Below, piece after piece: positions 1 to 9,966 of a DNA stretch of 64,000 nt. How positions within the stretch are numbered: the stretch's first letter is position 1; each line of letters begins with the position of its first letter. The stretch spans positions 31,749,002 through 31,813,001 of the forward strand of contig CM068547.1 of the NCBI GenBank assembly GCA_035048495.1, given 5' to 3'. The DNA is from Euptelea pleiosperma. Taxonomy: Eukaryota > Streptophyta > Magnoliopsida > Ranunculales > Eupteleaceae. Both the position numbers and the translations under genes were made by a program. The notes under the pieces were generated by a model. The model worked only from the letters and a program-made list of their open reading frames with translations. It did no database searches and was not told where the DNA came from.

Positions 1-2407
1 AAACTTCTTCCCAGAGGATGGATGATAACACTTGTACTCTTTATGGGTAGAGGAGTAATTGAGAAAGACGTACTTGAGTGCTTTGGGATCTAGTTTGGTG
101 TGATAAGGACCAAGGATATGTACATAACATACACACCCAAAGATGCGAGGAACAGAGAAAAGAGGAGAATCAGGCGAAAGAACCTGAAGAGGAGATTTAA
201 AATTGCGAACACGAGAGGGTATTCTGTTACTCAAGTGGGCAGCCGTCAACACAGCATCTGACCAATAGGTCTTGGGGACATGAGAGCCAATCAAAAGAGA
301 TCTAGCTATCTCAGTCAAATGTCGCATTTTTCTCTCAGCTACACCATTCTGTTGAGGGGTGTAGCTATAAGAATTTTGATGACAAATCCCATGGTCAAGA
401 AGGTAGTGTTGAAGGCCCCCAAACATATATTCTCCACCCTAGTCAGTACGAAGGACCTTGATGGAGATACCATACTGGGTTTGGATCATCTTATGAAAAT
501 CCTGAAAGATGGAATGAGCTTCATTATTGGTTTTCGTGAGATAAACCTATGTACACCTAGTATGATCATCAACAAAGGAAATGAAGTAGCGGAAGCCAAA
601 GATAGAAGTAGTTGGGGAAGGTCCCCATACATCAGAATGCACAATATCAAAACAAGTAGAACTTCTATTATCTCTGGAGGGATAATTGGATCCACAATGC
701 TTGGAGAGCTCACATGTCTCACAGTGTAAAGCAGAAAAAGAAACAGAAGTAAACATGCTAGGAAATAAAAGTTTCAAATACTGAAAAGAGACATGCCTCA
801 GACGAGCATGCCAGTTCAAAACATGTATCCTACTACTACTACTAGTAGCAGAAGACTGTAGTGCTGTGGGCTCAGGAAGGTGTCCATCCAGAAGGTAGAG
901 GCCATTAGCTTCATGTCCAGTGCCAATCGTCCTCCTCGTCTCTAGGTCTTGAAAGACACAAGAAGTAGGGAAAAAAGTGATACTGCAGTTTAGAGTTTTA
1001 GTTAAAGCATTAACAAAAAGTAGGTTAGAAGTAAATCTGGGAACATGCAAAACAGATGAAAGAAGCAGTTGGGAAGAGGGAAGGATATTCCCTTTCCCAG
1101 ACACAGAAGATAAGGTGCCATCAGCTGTCTTCACTTTATCACGGCCAGAACAGATAATATAATTGGAAAATAAGGAAGACATGCCCGTCATGTGTTCTGA
1201 AGCTCCAGAATCAATGATCCAAGTGGGACTTGATGATGGAAGAGACACATGATGAGCAGGTTGAGGGTTACCTGACTGGGCAAAAGAGGTGGACGATGTG
1301 GCAGAAGGACCATCCAGCTGCTAAAGCAGTCGTCGAAGGCCTGCAAGCTCTGTGGCTAAGATACCACTAGTCAGAGAAGTAGTCAGAGACTGTCTAGGAG
1401 GAGCTAGACCTGAAGTATCCACACTGGCAGTATGAGCACCAGAAGACCCTGGTTGGCTAGGGCGACCATGTAACTTCCAACATTTGGCACGCACATGCCC
1501 TAACTTGCCACAGAAATCACACTTGGGCCTCTCTCTAGTCAAGGACTTCCCAGAAGAAGGTCCAGTAGGAGCATAGGATGGAGCTGAGACAGGAGTCTGA
1601 TAAGATGAGCCTCTCGGAGGCTGCTGAGCCTGATAAGCAAGAGAGGCAGCTAGTGCTGATCACTCTGGAAGGAGATGCTCACTCTGAAGAGAGATCCGCC
1701 TACTCTCTTCACTCTGAAGATAGGCGTACACCTCACTGAGAGAGGGAAGATCTACCCTGCTACTCAAGATCTGAACACGAGCCAGCTTATAAGAAGGATT
1801 GAGGCCAGCAAGAAAATCAAAGATCCGGCCCTTCTCTATATATCGATGAAAGGGGGCAATCTCCGTGGGATTGAGAGGCTGATAGGAGTAATAATGATCA
1901 AACTCCTGCCACAAGGTACGAAGAGCATTATAGTCTTTGCCGGAAGTGGAAGATAGTCTGTCTCAGCTGAAACGCTCGTCCATCGTTCTGCTGCTGCGAA
2001 TAGGTCTTCTCAGTGATCTCTCAAATCTCTTTCGCTGTGCGCATGAATAAGAAACTCTCACTGATATCAGGCTCCATAGAGTTGAGGAGCCATGACATGA
2101 CAGTAAGATCATCTGTCTGCCACTGTCGATAAGAGGGATCAGATCTGGGAGGCTCAACCGTATTACCTGTAGTATGGCCAAGTTTCCCACGGCCCCCAAT
2201 GAACAACCGTGCAGCTTGAGCCCAGTATAAGTAGTTTTTGCCATCTAACTTCACTGAGGTGATCTGCAAACTTGGGTTCTCATAGGCTAAGTGTTGCACT
2301 ATAGGGCCTCCAACTCCACCGGAGGGAACTTCTGTGCTCACGTCTGACCCGGATGGAGAAACCAAGGAAGGTGAAGGAACCACGGAAGGTGGTGGAGGAT
2401 TTGCCAT
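1..2407 (-). pseudogene. copia gag-pol polyprotein, broken
   Basis: Gag starts at 2407 (MANPPPP...) and carries the copia Gag signature LDGKNYLYWAQAARL. A second gag block lies at 1660-1914 in another frame. The zinc knuckle CDFCGKLGHVRAKC is at about 1490-1530. Protease is marked by WIIDSGASEHMTG at the start of the 547-1248 frame, followed by the GAG-pre-integrase motif LNWHARLRHVS and the integrase HSDVWGPSP with its first catalytic Asp. The minus frame continues to position 1 with TPQQNGVAERK and LDPKALKYVFL. In-frame TAG stops fall just after DDHTRCT (near 546) and after VLRTD (near 455), and gag is frameshifted near 2020, so it is a pseudogene. Confidence 0.9.
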
Positions 2408-3139
2408 GAAGAGTTAGGGATACGGCCAGATCTAGGTCCAGAGAGGGCTAAAAAACAACATCGACGGCCAACAGAACACTCAAAGAGATCCTAATAGGCA
2501 TGTAGGACCCAAATTTGTCCCCAATTAACCAATAAAAGGACTTAGAGAAGAATAGGAGTCAATAAACACCCATATGAACCTTGAAAATGGGGTATAAGGG
2601 CCCGGATTAAGAAGAGAGGCTATATTTAGAGGCTAAAAGAATTGCCTATGACCAGCAAACCATTGGAGGGGAGATTTAATGGTGTTATGTGGTGATTTAG
2701 GGAGTTTTTAGACCAAGCCGATGGTAAATATAGCCAAAGAAGAGACCGGCGGTAACTGTAGAGGAGAGAAAACCTCCCACAATCCTCAATAGTTAATGGA
2801 TTGGTTCGAGTGAGGTGTCTCCATGTTCCTGGGATTGGGGGGGGGGGACTAGATCGAAGCAACAAAACCCCCCAATAAATCCATTAAGGGTTTGAAAATC
2901 AAGCTGGTTCACAAACTGGGTTTTTCGAAAATAACTCGAAGATTGGCAAAAAAAACTCTCAAATGGATCCCGAAAATCCCCAAAAAATAACCAAAAAACA
3001 GCAAAAAATGTTCTTTATCAAATGGCAAAGGTTTCAGCAAACCTTGATTTTCGTGTCCATAGAGCCGATGACGTTAGCAGACGTCAGGTTGCCTCTGGTT
3101 TGTATCCAAAAACACTCCGGCAAGCCTCGACGGCAGATG

Positions 3140-3151
3140 GCTCTGATACCA
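3140..3151 (-). other. copia primer binding site (tRNA-iMet)
   Basis: The minus strand reads TGGTATCAGAGC, the standard complement of the 3' end of initiator-Met tRNA used by plant copia elements. It sits three bases inside the LTR edge. This fixes the orientation and the LTR boundary. Confidence 0.9.
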
Positions 3152-3154
3152 AGT

Positions 3155-3426
3155 TGGATTTGAGGAATTAGGGTTAGGGTTTGGTTTGGAGGAGAGAGCG
3201 AACAGAGAGTAGAGAAGAGAGGGAGAAAGGATGTCAATTGTGCTTAATTCACAATGACCTCATAAATCTTATTTATAGAAAGGGTTACATAAGAAAGACA
3301 AGTATACCCCTCATAAGAGGTATTTACAGAACTACCCCTATACAAGTAAAATACATATTTCTACGTATCTGATAACAGAACTACCCCTATACAAGTAAAA
3401 TACGTATTTCTACGTATCTGATAACA
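3155..3426 (-). repeat. copia 5' LTR with internal 49-bp duplication
   Basis: On the minus strand the segment starts TGTTATCAG and ends in CA next to the primer site. The U3 side contains a 49-bp unit in two direct copies (3326-3374 and 3375-3423) that differ at very few positions. A related LTR without the duplication is at 16738-16942, which confirms the boundaries. Confidence 0.85.
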
Positions 3427-3439
3427 AGGTTAGGCTCGG

Positions 3440-3960
3440 AGTACCACCTTTTGCAACATGCAATAGTTATTTTCCTCTTTCTTCAAGTGAAACTTCACCA
3501 CCCTCCTCCCTTTCACTTTCTGAACTTGTCAACAGTTACTTTCATTAGTGATCCCTTAACTCACTACTATAAACCGATGCCAGACTTGTCAACTGTTAAT
3601 GCTAAACTTGTCAACAGTTATTTTGAATTTGTCAACATTTATTTGTCAACAGTTCAGTTATTTTTAACACGTAATGTTTATTTTTTAATTTGTCAACTGT
3701 TACTTTTTAACTTGTCAACCGTTATCCTTGAACTTGTCAACAGTTATCTATGAATTTGTCAACATTTACTTCAGAACTTGTCAACAGTTTAGTTATTTAA
3801 ATTGTAACATTTTTTTTTAATTTGTCAACAATCACTTCTTAACTTTTCAACGGTTATCTCTGAACTTGTCTACAGTTATCGTACAATTTGTCAATACTTT
3901 ATTTTCTTCTTAACTTGTTAAATTTTTCTTTGAACTTGTCAACACTTGTATGCCTAAAAG
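3440..3960. repeat. TTGTCAAC short-repeat array, block A
   Basis: About a dozen exact TTGTCAAC cores are spaced mostly 20-25 bases apart, usually as (C/T)TTGTCAACAGTTA with an A/T-rich spacer. The copies vary in the last four bases (AGTT, CGTT, TGTT, ATTT), as in an old minisatellite. A through-reading frame at 3451-3753 is a by-product of the repeats and not a gene. Confidence 0.85.
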
Positions 3961-4730
3961 AGCTGCTATGGTATAAAAATCATTTAGATCAAAATTGGAA
4001 CAATAATGGAATTATTGAAACAAGCTTTTCATATTTCATTCATATCCTCAAAATATAAAGTGTGTACGCAATGGAATCTTTCTCATATTTCATTCATATC
4101 GACCATATTCGGAGATCGAAATTGAAGATCGTCTTATTTTCTTCTTCTTCGTCATCCAATGGATGGATCACAACAATCTTTGTCTGCAGAGCTCATGACT
4201 TTCAACAACCAATATTTGGTGCCATGCCCCAGATGTTACAAGATCCTGATAAGGGACCTTGTAAGCGAGAATTGATCCAAGTGGTGGTTTCGTTCACTAG
4301 TATCGATCGGGTATTTCTTCACCAACCACTTAAAAAAAATGGAACTCTTTTTGTCGCTCTCGCTATCACAAAAAAGAAAAATAGGGAGAGAGAGAGATGG
4401 GAAATGCAATTGTCAACAGAAGTGGCCCAAGAATTGGACCCAATTAGGGGTGGATTAGCTAATCGCAAGCCCCAAACAATCATAGTCTACAAAGATAACC
4501 TTAACAAGGAACTCTCTTCAATGCCCTGGAAAAGGGCATGGAGCCCTGCACCAAGCACGCCTGATTATCGTGATTTGATAAGGCAAATCTAGACCATTAG
4601 ATATTATATCTGATAATCGATGACATTTTCTAGGGAGATATGGGTATCCCAGAGAAGTCTAATCAAGCTCCGTACTAATCAATCGTATGATTGATACGAC
4701 TTGTTGACAATATCAAGGGGTAAAATTCCC
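3960..4730 (+). pseudogene. Duplicated segment with broken reading frame, copy 1
   Basis: This stretch matches 7226-7490 plus 8230-8480 along its length: the fever of ATTTCATTCATATC boxes first, then a coding-like part. The longest frame is 4062-4592. Its conserved part reads CRAHDFQQPIFGAMPQ here and SRAQDCQQPISSAMAQ in copy 2, and further on IVYKDNLNKE here against IVYNYNLNEF there. Conservation in one frame suggests a former coding exon, but I do not recognise the protein, and neither copy is long or clearly intact. It is flanked on both sides by TTGTCAAC arrays. Confidence 0.4.
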
Positions 4731-4732
4731 AA

Positions 4733-5000
4733 GATAGCCCTTAATTGTTGACTGGTTGACAATAACTGTCGACAAGTTTAGAAGTAATTGTTGACATGTT
4801 CTAGCTTAAGTGATGACAAGTTCATCAATAACTGTTGAACATGTCAATCGTTACTGCTAAATTGATCAACAATTATCTATAAATTTGTCAACATTTACTT
4901 TGGAAATTGTCAACGGTTACTGCTAAACTGTAACATTTTTTTAAATTGTAACTTTTTTTTTTAAATATGTCAACAGTTACTACTAAACTTGTCAATAATT
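4733..5000. repeat. TTGTCAAC short-repeat array, block B (orientation switch)
   Basis: The first half (4733-4830) has the core in the opposite direction (GTTGACAA, GACAAGTT) and the second half in the same direction as block A. The switch near 4835 gives this block an inverted-repeat layout. Confidence 0.7.
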
Positions 5001-5315
5001 ATAATGCATGTCTATAATATGGCTAGGCTTCTCCTTTTATAGCCACTAATACAATAAATAACCCAAACAAACTCTAGTAATTTCCTAGGTTCATGAACAA
5101 CCCATAATCCAATTATTAGGTTCATAATCATTCCTAGGAAGATGGAGAGACGTAATGGAAGAGAAATTTTAGGAGTTGAGTGGTGGGAGGTTATACAGAA
5201 TAAATGAAGATATTGTGAGAGATTTTATGAATGAATTGAAACTTAGGGAGATGGAGGTGAATGGAAAGACGTTATGGGATGTTTTAGGTGAACATAGAGA
5301 GGGCCCTACTTGTCG
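5000..5315. other. Spacer between repeat arrays, no gene seen
   Basis: AT-rich sequence between arrays B and C. It has short frames on both strands, none of them similar to a family I recognise. Confidence 0.5.
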
Positions 5316-5610
5316 ATAGTTTCTGTCGAACTTGTCAACCGTTAGTTTTGAACTTGTCAATAGTTACTTCTGTACTTGTCAACAGTTACTTCTACAACTT
5401 GTCAACAGTGATGTTTATTTATGAATTTGTGAACAGTTATATCCGAACTTGTCAACGGTTTTTTAAAAACTTCTCAACGTTTACTTCAGAACTTGTCAAT
5501 AGTTACTACTGAACTTGTCAATTGTTATATATGAATTTGTCAACCGTTAATTTTGAACTTGTCAACTGTTATTGCCAAATTTGTCAACAATTATTTTTAC
5601 CTGCTTTCGT
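5315..5610. repeat. TTGTCAAC short-repeat array, block C
   Basis: At least seven exact TTGTCAAC cores plus near matches are spaced by about 20 bases, with the same spacer style as block A (GAACTTGTCAACAGTTACTT type units). Confidence 0.82.
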
Positions 5611-5734
5611 TTGCAGAAGGAGAGCCAAAAAAACTCTGAACTAGAAAGCATGATAAAGGTGCTTGACTGAAGAAAAAAAAACCCAATGAGAAGCTTTTGA
5701 AATTTCACCGGTCCGTTCTCTTTAACTCAATATA

Positions 5735-7190
5735 CCTAGAAGGGGGGGTTGATTAGGTATTTAAAATTAATTATACCTACACAGTTTTACTGGACGATGG
5801 CAATGGAATAAAATCGCATGCCTTAGTTGTTTGATAAAAGATTATCATAACCGACTCAAATCGAATATACCTCCGTGGTATATTTTCTTTTCGTCGTTTG
5901 ATTTAATCAGAATATATTGCGGAATACAAACAAACAATCATACAAGACAAGAGATTTTTACGTGGAAACCTTAGCCAAGGAAAAACTATGGGACCACGTC
6001 CAGACTGAAAGTATCACTAACTGAAAAGTTAAACGAAACAAAGGTTACCTACGTAGCACCGTTGCAAATACAGCTTCCAACCTTAGCCAAGGCCTACTGC
6101 CGATGCGTCCACGTCCTCTGAATCAACGCTACGAATCCACGCGTGCCCTCCCAGTGAAGAAGCCTTGTCTGCTTGTTCAGTTTGGTACACCTCAAGCCTA
6201 CCGTTGATCGGTTCCTCCGATCTTAATTCTCAACACTCCCGCCTTTGCAGAAGGTGAAAGATTCAGTACACCCTGAACCCTAAGTTGCTCAAATGGTGTT
6301 GAGTCACACTGGTACACTCAGGCTACTAGGTAAAATATATAAGTGGAAGACCTAAGTTGAGGAAATGATTAAGCTCTTGGCTTTGATCAAGAAGAGAACA
6401 ATCTCACAAGATGTGAATGGAAAATAAGCTTCTTGCTCTTCGAATGGGCACTCTAATAAATATAATATTTTCTTCTCTCTCTTGAAGATTGAGTCACTCT
6501 GTGTATCTTTAGAGAAGGTATAGAAGGGTTCTATTTATAGAATTCCAAGACCCTGAGTCGTGTGGAACGTGGGTTGATGGAACAAAGAATTTCAGATCTG
6601 AGAAAGACTAATTCTGTGCATGGTCCAATCGATTGGGGATAAGTGTTCAATCGATTGGACTCAATAAGATTTCTGTTTCGAAGGCATCAATCGATTACAC
6701 AGAGTCTCCAATCGATTTGAAGTTTCTGTCCCAAAAACTCCAATCGATTTCACAGAGTCTCCAATCGATTTTACTCAGATAGGTTTTTATCCCGAATGCT
6801 CCAATCGATTTCACAGAGTCTCCAATCGATTGGGTTGAAATAAGTTTCTGTCTCGTAGTTTCTAATCGATTACACAGAGTCTCCAATCGATTGGGATCCC
6901 ATTAGTCAATATAATTGACTTAAACTCGGGTTTGTCTAATGACTAAGTTTGACCATTATATTTTTGTTCATTTTAACCAACTCATATGGCTACTAAGTCA
7001 CTTACTTTCCTAGTCGATCGTTAATTGACAAAACGACAGTTACTCAGATGACTCCTGTCGTCAACCGTCTGATTCTTGCTTTCTCTGTCTTTTAGTCTTC
7101 ACGTAGTTGGCGAAGTATGCGTACCACGACATCTTCACACTACACTAGTGCTCGTAGGAACGGTTACAAGAATATTTTTATGTCAAATGG
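5735..7190. repeat. Probable LTR-like remnant, class unknown
   Basis: It begins with a G-run followed by TTGATTAGGTATT, a style seen at the edge of some large plant LTRs. It then holds a region with repeated CCTTAGCCAAGG boxes (5960-6100) and an AATCGATT minisatellite (6625-6900). No protein domain and no clear second LTR are visible, so the class is not established. Confidence 0.35.
6625..6900. repeat. CCAATCGATT minisatellite
   Basis: The box TCCAATCGATT alternates with ACAGAGTCTCCAATCGATT and with variable arms carrying TTTCTGTC. The larger unit is about 65 bases, with about four copies. AATCGATT is itself a palindrome, so every unit carries two small inverted repeats. Frames through it are repeat artefacts. 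Confidence 0.8.
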
Positions 7191-7225
7191 AATATTTGCC
7201 AAATTGAATATGAAAATATTCCTTA

Positions 7226-7497
7226 CAACTTTATGCATCATTTAGATGAAGTCAAAACTAATTACTCCTATGCAAATGAAAAGAGAAGAAAATAAAAAGC
7301 GGAAACATGATAGAATAAAACAAGTTTTCATATTTCGTTCATATCCACAAAATACAGAATTTCAGTATTACAATCCGATGGAATCTTCTTCATATTTCAT
7401 TCATGTCCACAAAATACATAGTTTTAGAATTAAAATCTAATGGAATCTTTTCCGTATTGAATCACATCAACGAAATACGGAGATAAAAAAATGGACC
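7226..7497 (+). repeat. Duplicated segment, copy 2, first part
   Basis: This matches 3960-4120, including the repeated boxes of the type TTCATATTTCATTCAT and the CGGAGAT end point. Copy 2 is then interrupted by the palindromic element at 7497-8190. Confidence 0.55.
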
Positions 7498-8190
7498 GAT
7501 CAAGTGTGGTCTTCAAGTTATCGATCACCCCAACAAAAAATCAATCGCTTATTTTTGGTGAAGATGATCTCCTCACTATATAGATCACCCCTACAAAAAA
7601 GAAGCGCCTTCTGAAATTTCTAACCCCATCAAGTGTGGTCTTCAAGTTAACGGTAAAAATAGACGGTCCATAATTCTTCAACTTCTAAACCAGTCTACGA
7701 ATGTCAAAATGATTTGAATTTTTGTGAGGATGATCTCCCCACCATAGAGATCATCGTTGCCAAAAATCATCCAATTCCAAAATTTATAATTTCTATATTG
7801 GCCCAATTTTTTGTTGTAAAAAATGTTGTCCCCCGACATTTTCATACAACATTTTTGACAACAAAATTTGGTGTGGCCCAATATATAAATTAGAAGTTTT
7901 GGAATGGGATGATTTTTGGCGAGGATGGTCTCTATGGTGAGGAGATCATCCTCACAAAAATTCAAATCATTCTGAAATTCGGAGACCGGTTTTCAAGTTG
8001 AAGAATTATGGACCATCTATTTTTATCGTTAACTTGAAAACCACATTTGATGGGGTTAGAAATTTCAGAATGTGCTGATTTTTTGTAGGGTTGATCTATA
8101 TGGTGAGGAGATCATCCTCACCAAAAATCAGCTATTGATTCCTCTTCCATGTGGGTACGCCAAAATTGTTGTAAAAAATGTTGTCCCCCG
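7497..8190. mobile_element. Large palindromic (fold-back) element
   Basis: The left arm (about 7550-7830) is the reverse complement of the right arm (about 7840-8120), with the centre near 7835. Paired blocks include the GAGGATGATCTCC boxes, the AACCCCATCAA box, and GTTGTaaaaaATGTTGT beside the centre. The same sequences recur at 48560-48880, so this is a repeat family. It splits the duplicated segment, which shows it is the younger event. No coding capacity. Confidence 0.75.
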
Positions 8191-8224
8191 ATCCTGACCG
8201 AGAGAGATTTCCTTTACTGATCGA

Positions 8225-8660
8225 AAAAAAAAAACAAGTATTTGTGCCATGCATCAACACAAACCATTATTCTTTTCTTCTTCTTCTTCTTCTTCCCCAT
8301 CTAGTGGATGGTTCACAACAATCTGTCTCCAGAGCTCAGGACTGTCAACAACCAATATCTAGTGCCATGGCTCAGCAATTACAAGATTCTCAAAAAGAAT
8401 CTTGTATTATAGGTAAGTTTCATCTAGTGGATTTAAAATTCCATCCACAGATGATGATAGTCTACAACTATAACCTTAATGAGTTCATTCAGGAATTTTC
8501 CCTTTTAAGTAAATGTGTGGGAGTAAGAGTCTTCTTGTCGGCTTTTCTTGTGTCTTTGTGCTCGGTTGATAAGGTTCTTCCTATGGCATTATCTTTATCT
8601 TATTGTAGTCATTTGAGTTTTTGTCATTAGTTTTTACTAGGAACTTTTGCATCTCAAATC
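8225..8660 (+). pseudogene. Duplicated segment with broken reading frame, copy 2
   Basis: The frame 8178-8630 contains SRAQDCQQPISSAMAQ and IVYNYNLNEF, aligned to copy 1 at 4160-4520. A (TTC)n run precedes the conserved part, as it does in copy 1. Function unknown. Confidence 0.4.
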
Positions 8661-9600
8661 CCGCATACCTGTTGATCAGTTATTATGACGATTGATCTGT
8701 ATATCGAAATTCTGTAGTTCTTGATTTTGACCTTTATCACTCATAGACAATTCAAAGATAAGCCTCTGCTTATGAGATTGGCTATTGGTTCTGAAAAATT
8801 CAAATCCTTGGGGCTGCTTTTGGTTATATTCTGTTAATTTGTAAGACTTATATTGCGGTATTTGAAGAGCTTTAGATAACATAATAGTAACATTTTCTTC
8901 ATTGGTGTCACTGTTACATATCGAATCTTTGCAAAGAGAAAGGAGAGAGATAGAGATAGAGATAGAGAAGAGGACCATTCACATGGAAATTTAGCAATCG
9001 TCAAGCTGTTCCATGATCTTGTCTCCCATCTGTGTGTGTGTATGTGTCTGTGCACGCACATCTGTGTGTGTGTGTAGAAGTGCGCGTGCGTGTTGAGTTG
9101 AGGGCAATGGTTTAAAAACTGGACCAGCCGTGATCCTGTGGACTAGCCGGTTCATTGTTTCAACTGGGTGGTCAAAGGAACGGTCTGTCCAGGTTTTTTT
9201 GATTCTTGTAAAACAAAAATGAATTTTCTGGTTGATGCTGAACCGGCCCCGCCAGTCCAACCAGCCGGGCTGGTCCGGGCCTGGCAACAGTGATTGAGGG
9301 TTATATGTTAAGTGAGGAATTGAGGTTGATGCAACAAAGAAAAGACGAATAAAATGTAGTAAGAGAAAAAAAAACGTGCATGAAGTTTGGTTGAACTATT
9401 GGTTTTAGCCTATGATTAGTTAGGTATGAATGTTGCTCCATCCACCACTAAAAGTACAGATCTGACAATCAACCTCGAGTCTAGACTATCCTGGTCCAAG
9501 GTTTACCACTAGCAGGTCAAGGGAAAACTTTTTCCAAGATTAGTGAAGAGATTTTGGTGCGGCCAAATAGGTTCACTCCGGTGCATCTTTAACTACCCTA
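8660..9600. repeat. Non-coding stretch with microsatellites and a small element
   Basis: A GA-rich tract with (AGAGAT)n lies at about 8936-8972 and a (GT)n tract at about 9026-9078. A small GC-rich element at about 9105-9290 starts TTTAAAAACTGGACC and ends with GGTCCGGGCCTGG, so its ends are inverted. No gene is seen. Confidence 0.6.
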
Positions 9601-9659
9601 CCCTGTACTACAACCCCCTCCAGATTCTAGCAGTCCAACTATTTTCCTTGTCTGACCAG
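9600..9659 (+). other. Possible 5' UTR exon of the PIG-X gene
   Basis: CAG|GTAGGT at 9657-9662 is a strong donor, and TTTCAG at 9954-9959 is a good acceptor just before the start codon at 9967. A non-coding first exon ending at 9659 is therefore plausible; its 5' end cannot be seen. Confidence 0.35.
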
Positions 9660-9966
9660 GTAGGTGCCTTTATCTGAGTTTTGTTCTTCCACATGTCACA
9701 TTAGTTCACTGCAATTTCTTCAAACACGAAACCTTGATTTTTTTTCTTAATTCTAAACCCTAGATTCATGATGATCTAGGGCATTTTTCTTTTTTGATAA
9801 GTATGATCTAGGGCATTTTTGCTGTTTGGTTTCGAGTTATGGGGCACAATTGTACTCTTCGAAAAACTTTTTTTCCCTCTAGGACAGCTAAAATTACAGC
9901 TATGTGTAGAGTTAACATTTCAACCAAGCGTGCTTTTAATCTAATTATTCATGTTTCAGGCACTCC

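Larger units (their letters stand above)
1..3426 (-). mobile_element. Ty1/copia LTR retrotransposon, 5' part, decayed
   Basis: Read on the minus strand, this shows the 5' half of a copia element in the expected order: 5' LTR (3155-3426), initiator-Met tRNA primer site (3140-3151), a leader of about 730 bases, gag, CCHC zinc knuckle, aspartic protease, GAG-pre-integrase and integrase. The integrase is still open at position 1, so reverse transcriptase, RNase H and the 3' LTR would lie beyond the left edge. Protease-integrase-RT order is the mark of copia rather than gypsy, although RT itself is not visible. Several stops and frame changes make the copy inactive. Confidence 0.93.

Noticed and set aside
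3165..3185. TTAGGGTTAGGGTTTGG as interstitial telomere repeat
   Set aside because: Only two to three units, located inside a copia LTR with defined ends.
3440..5610. TTGTCAAC arrays as a CRISPR array
   Set aside because: Eukaryotic context, very short diverged units, A/T-rich spacers of no fixed length and no cas genes.
9026..9078. GT-rich tract as a regulatory site
   Set aside because: A simple microsatellite; nothing in the sequence indicates a function.
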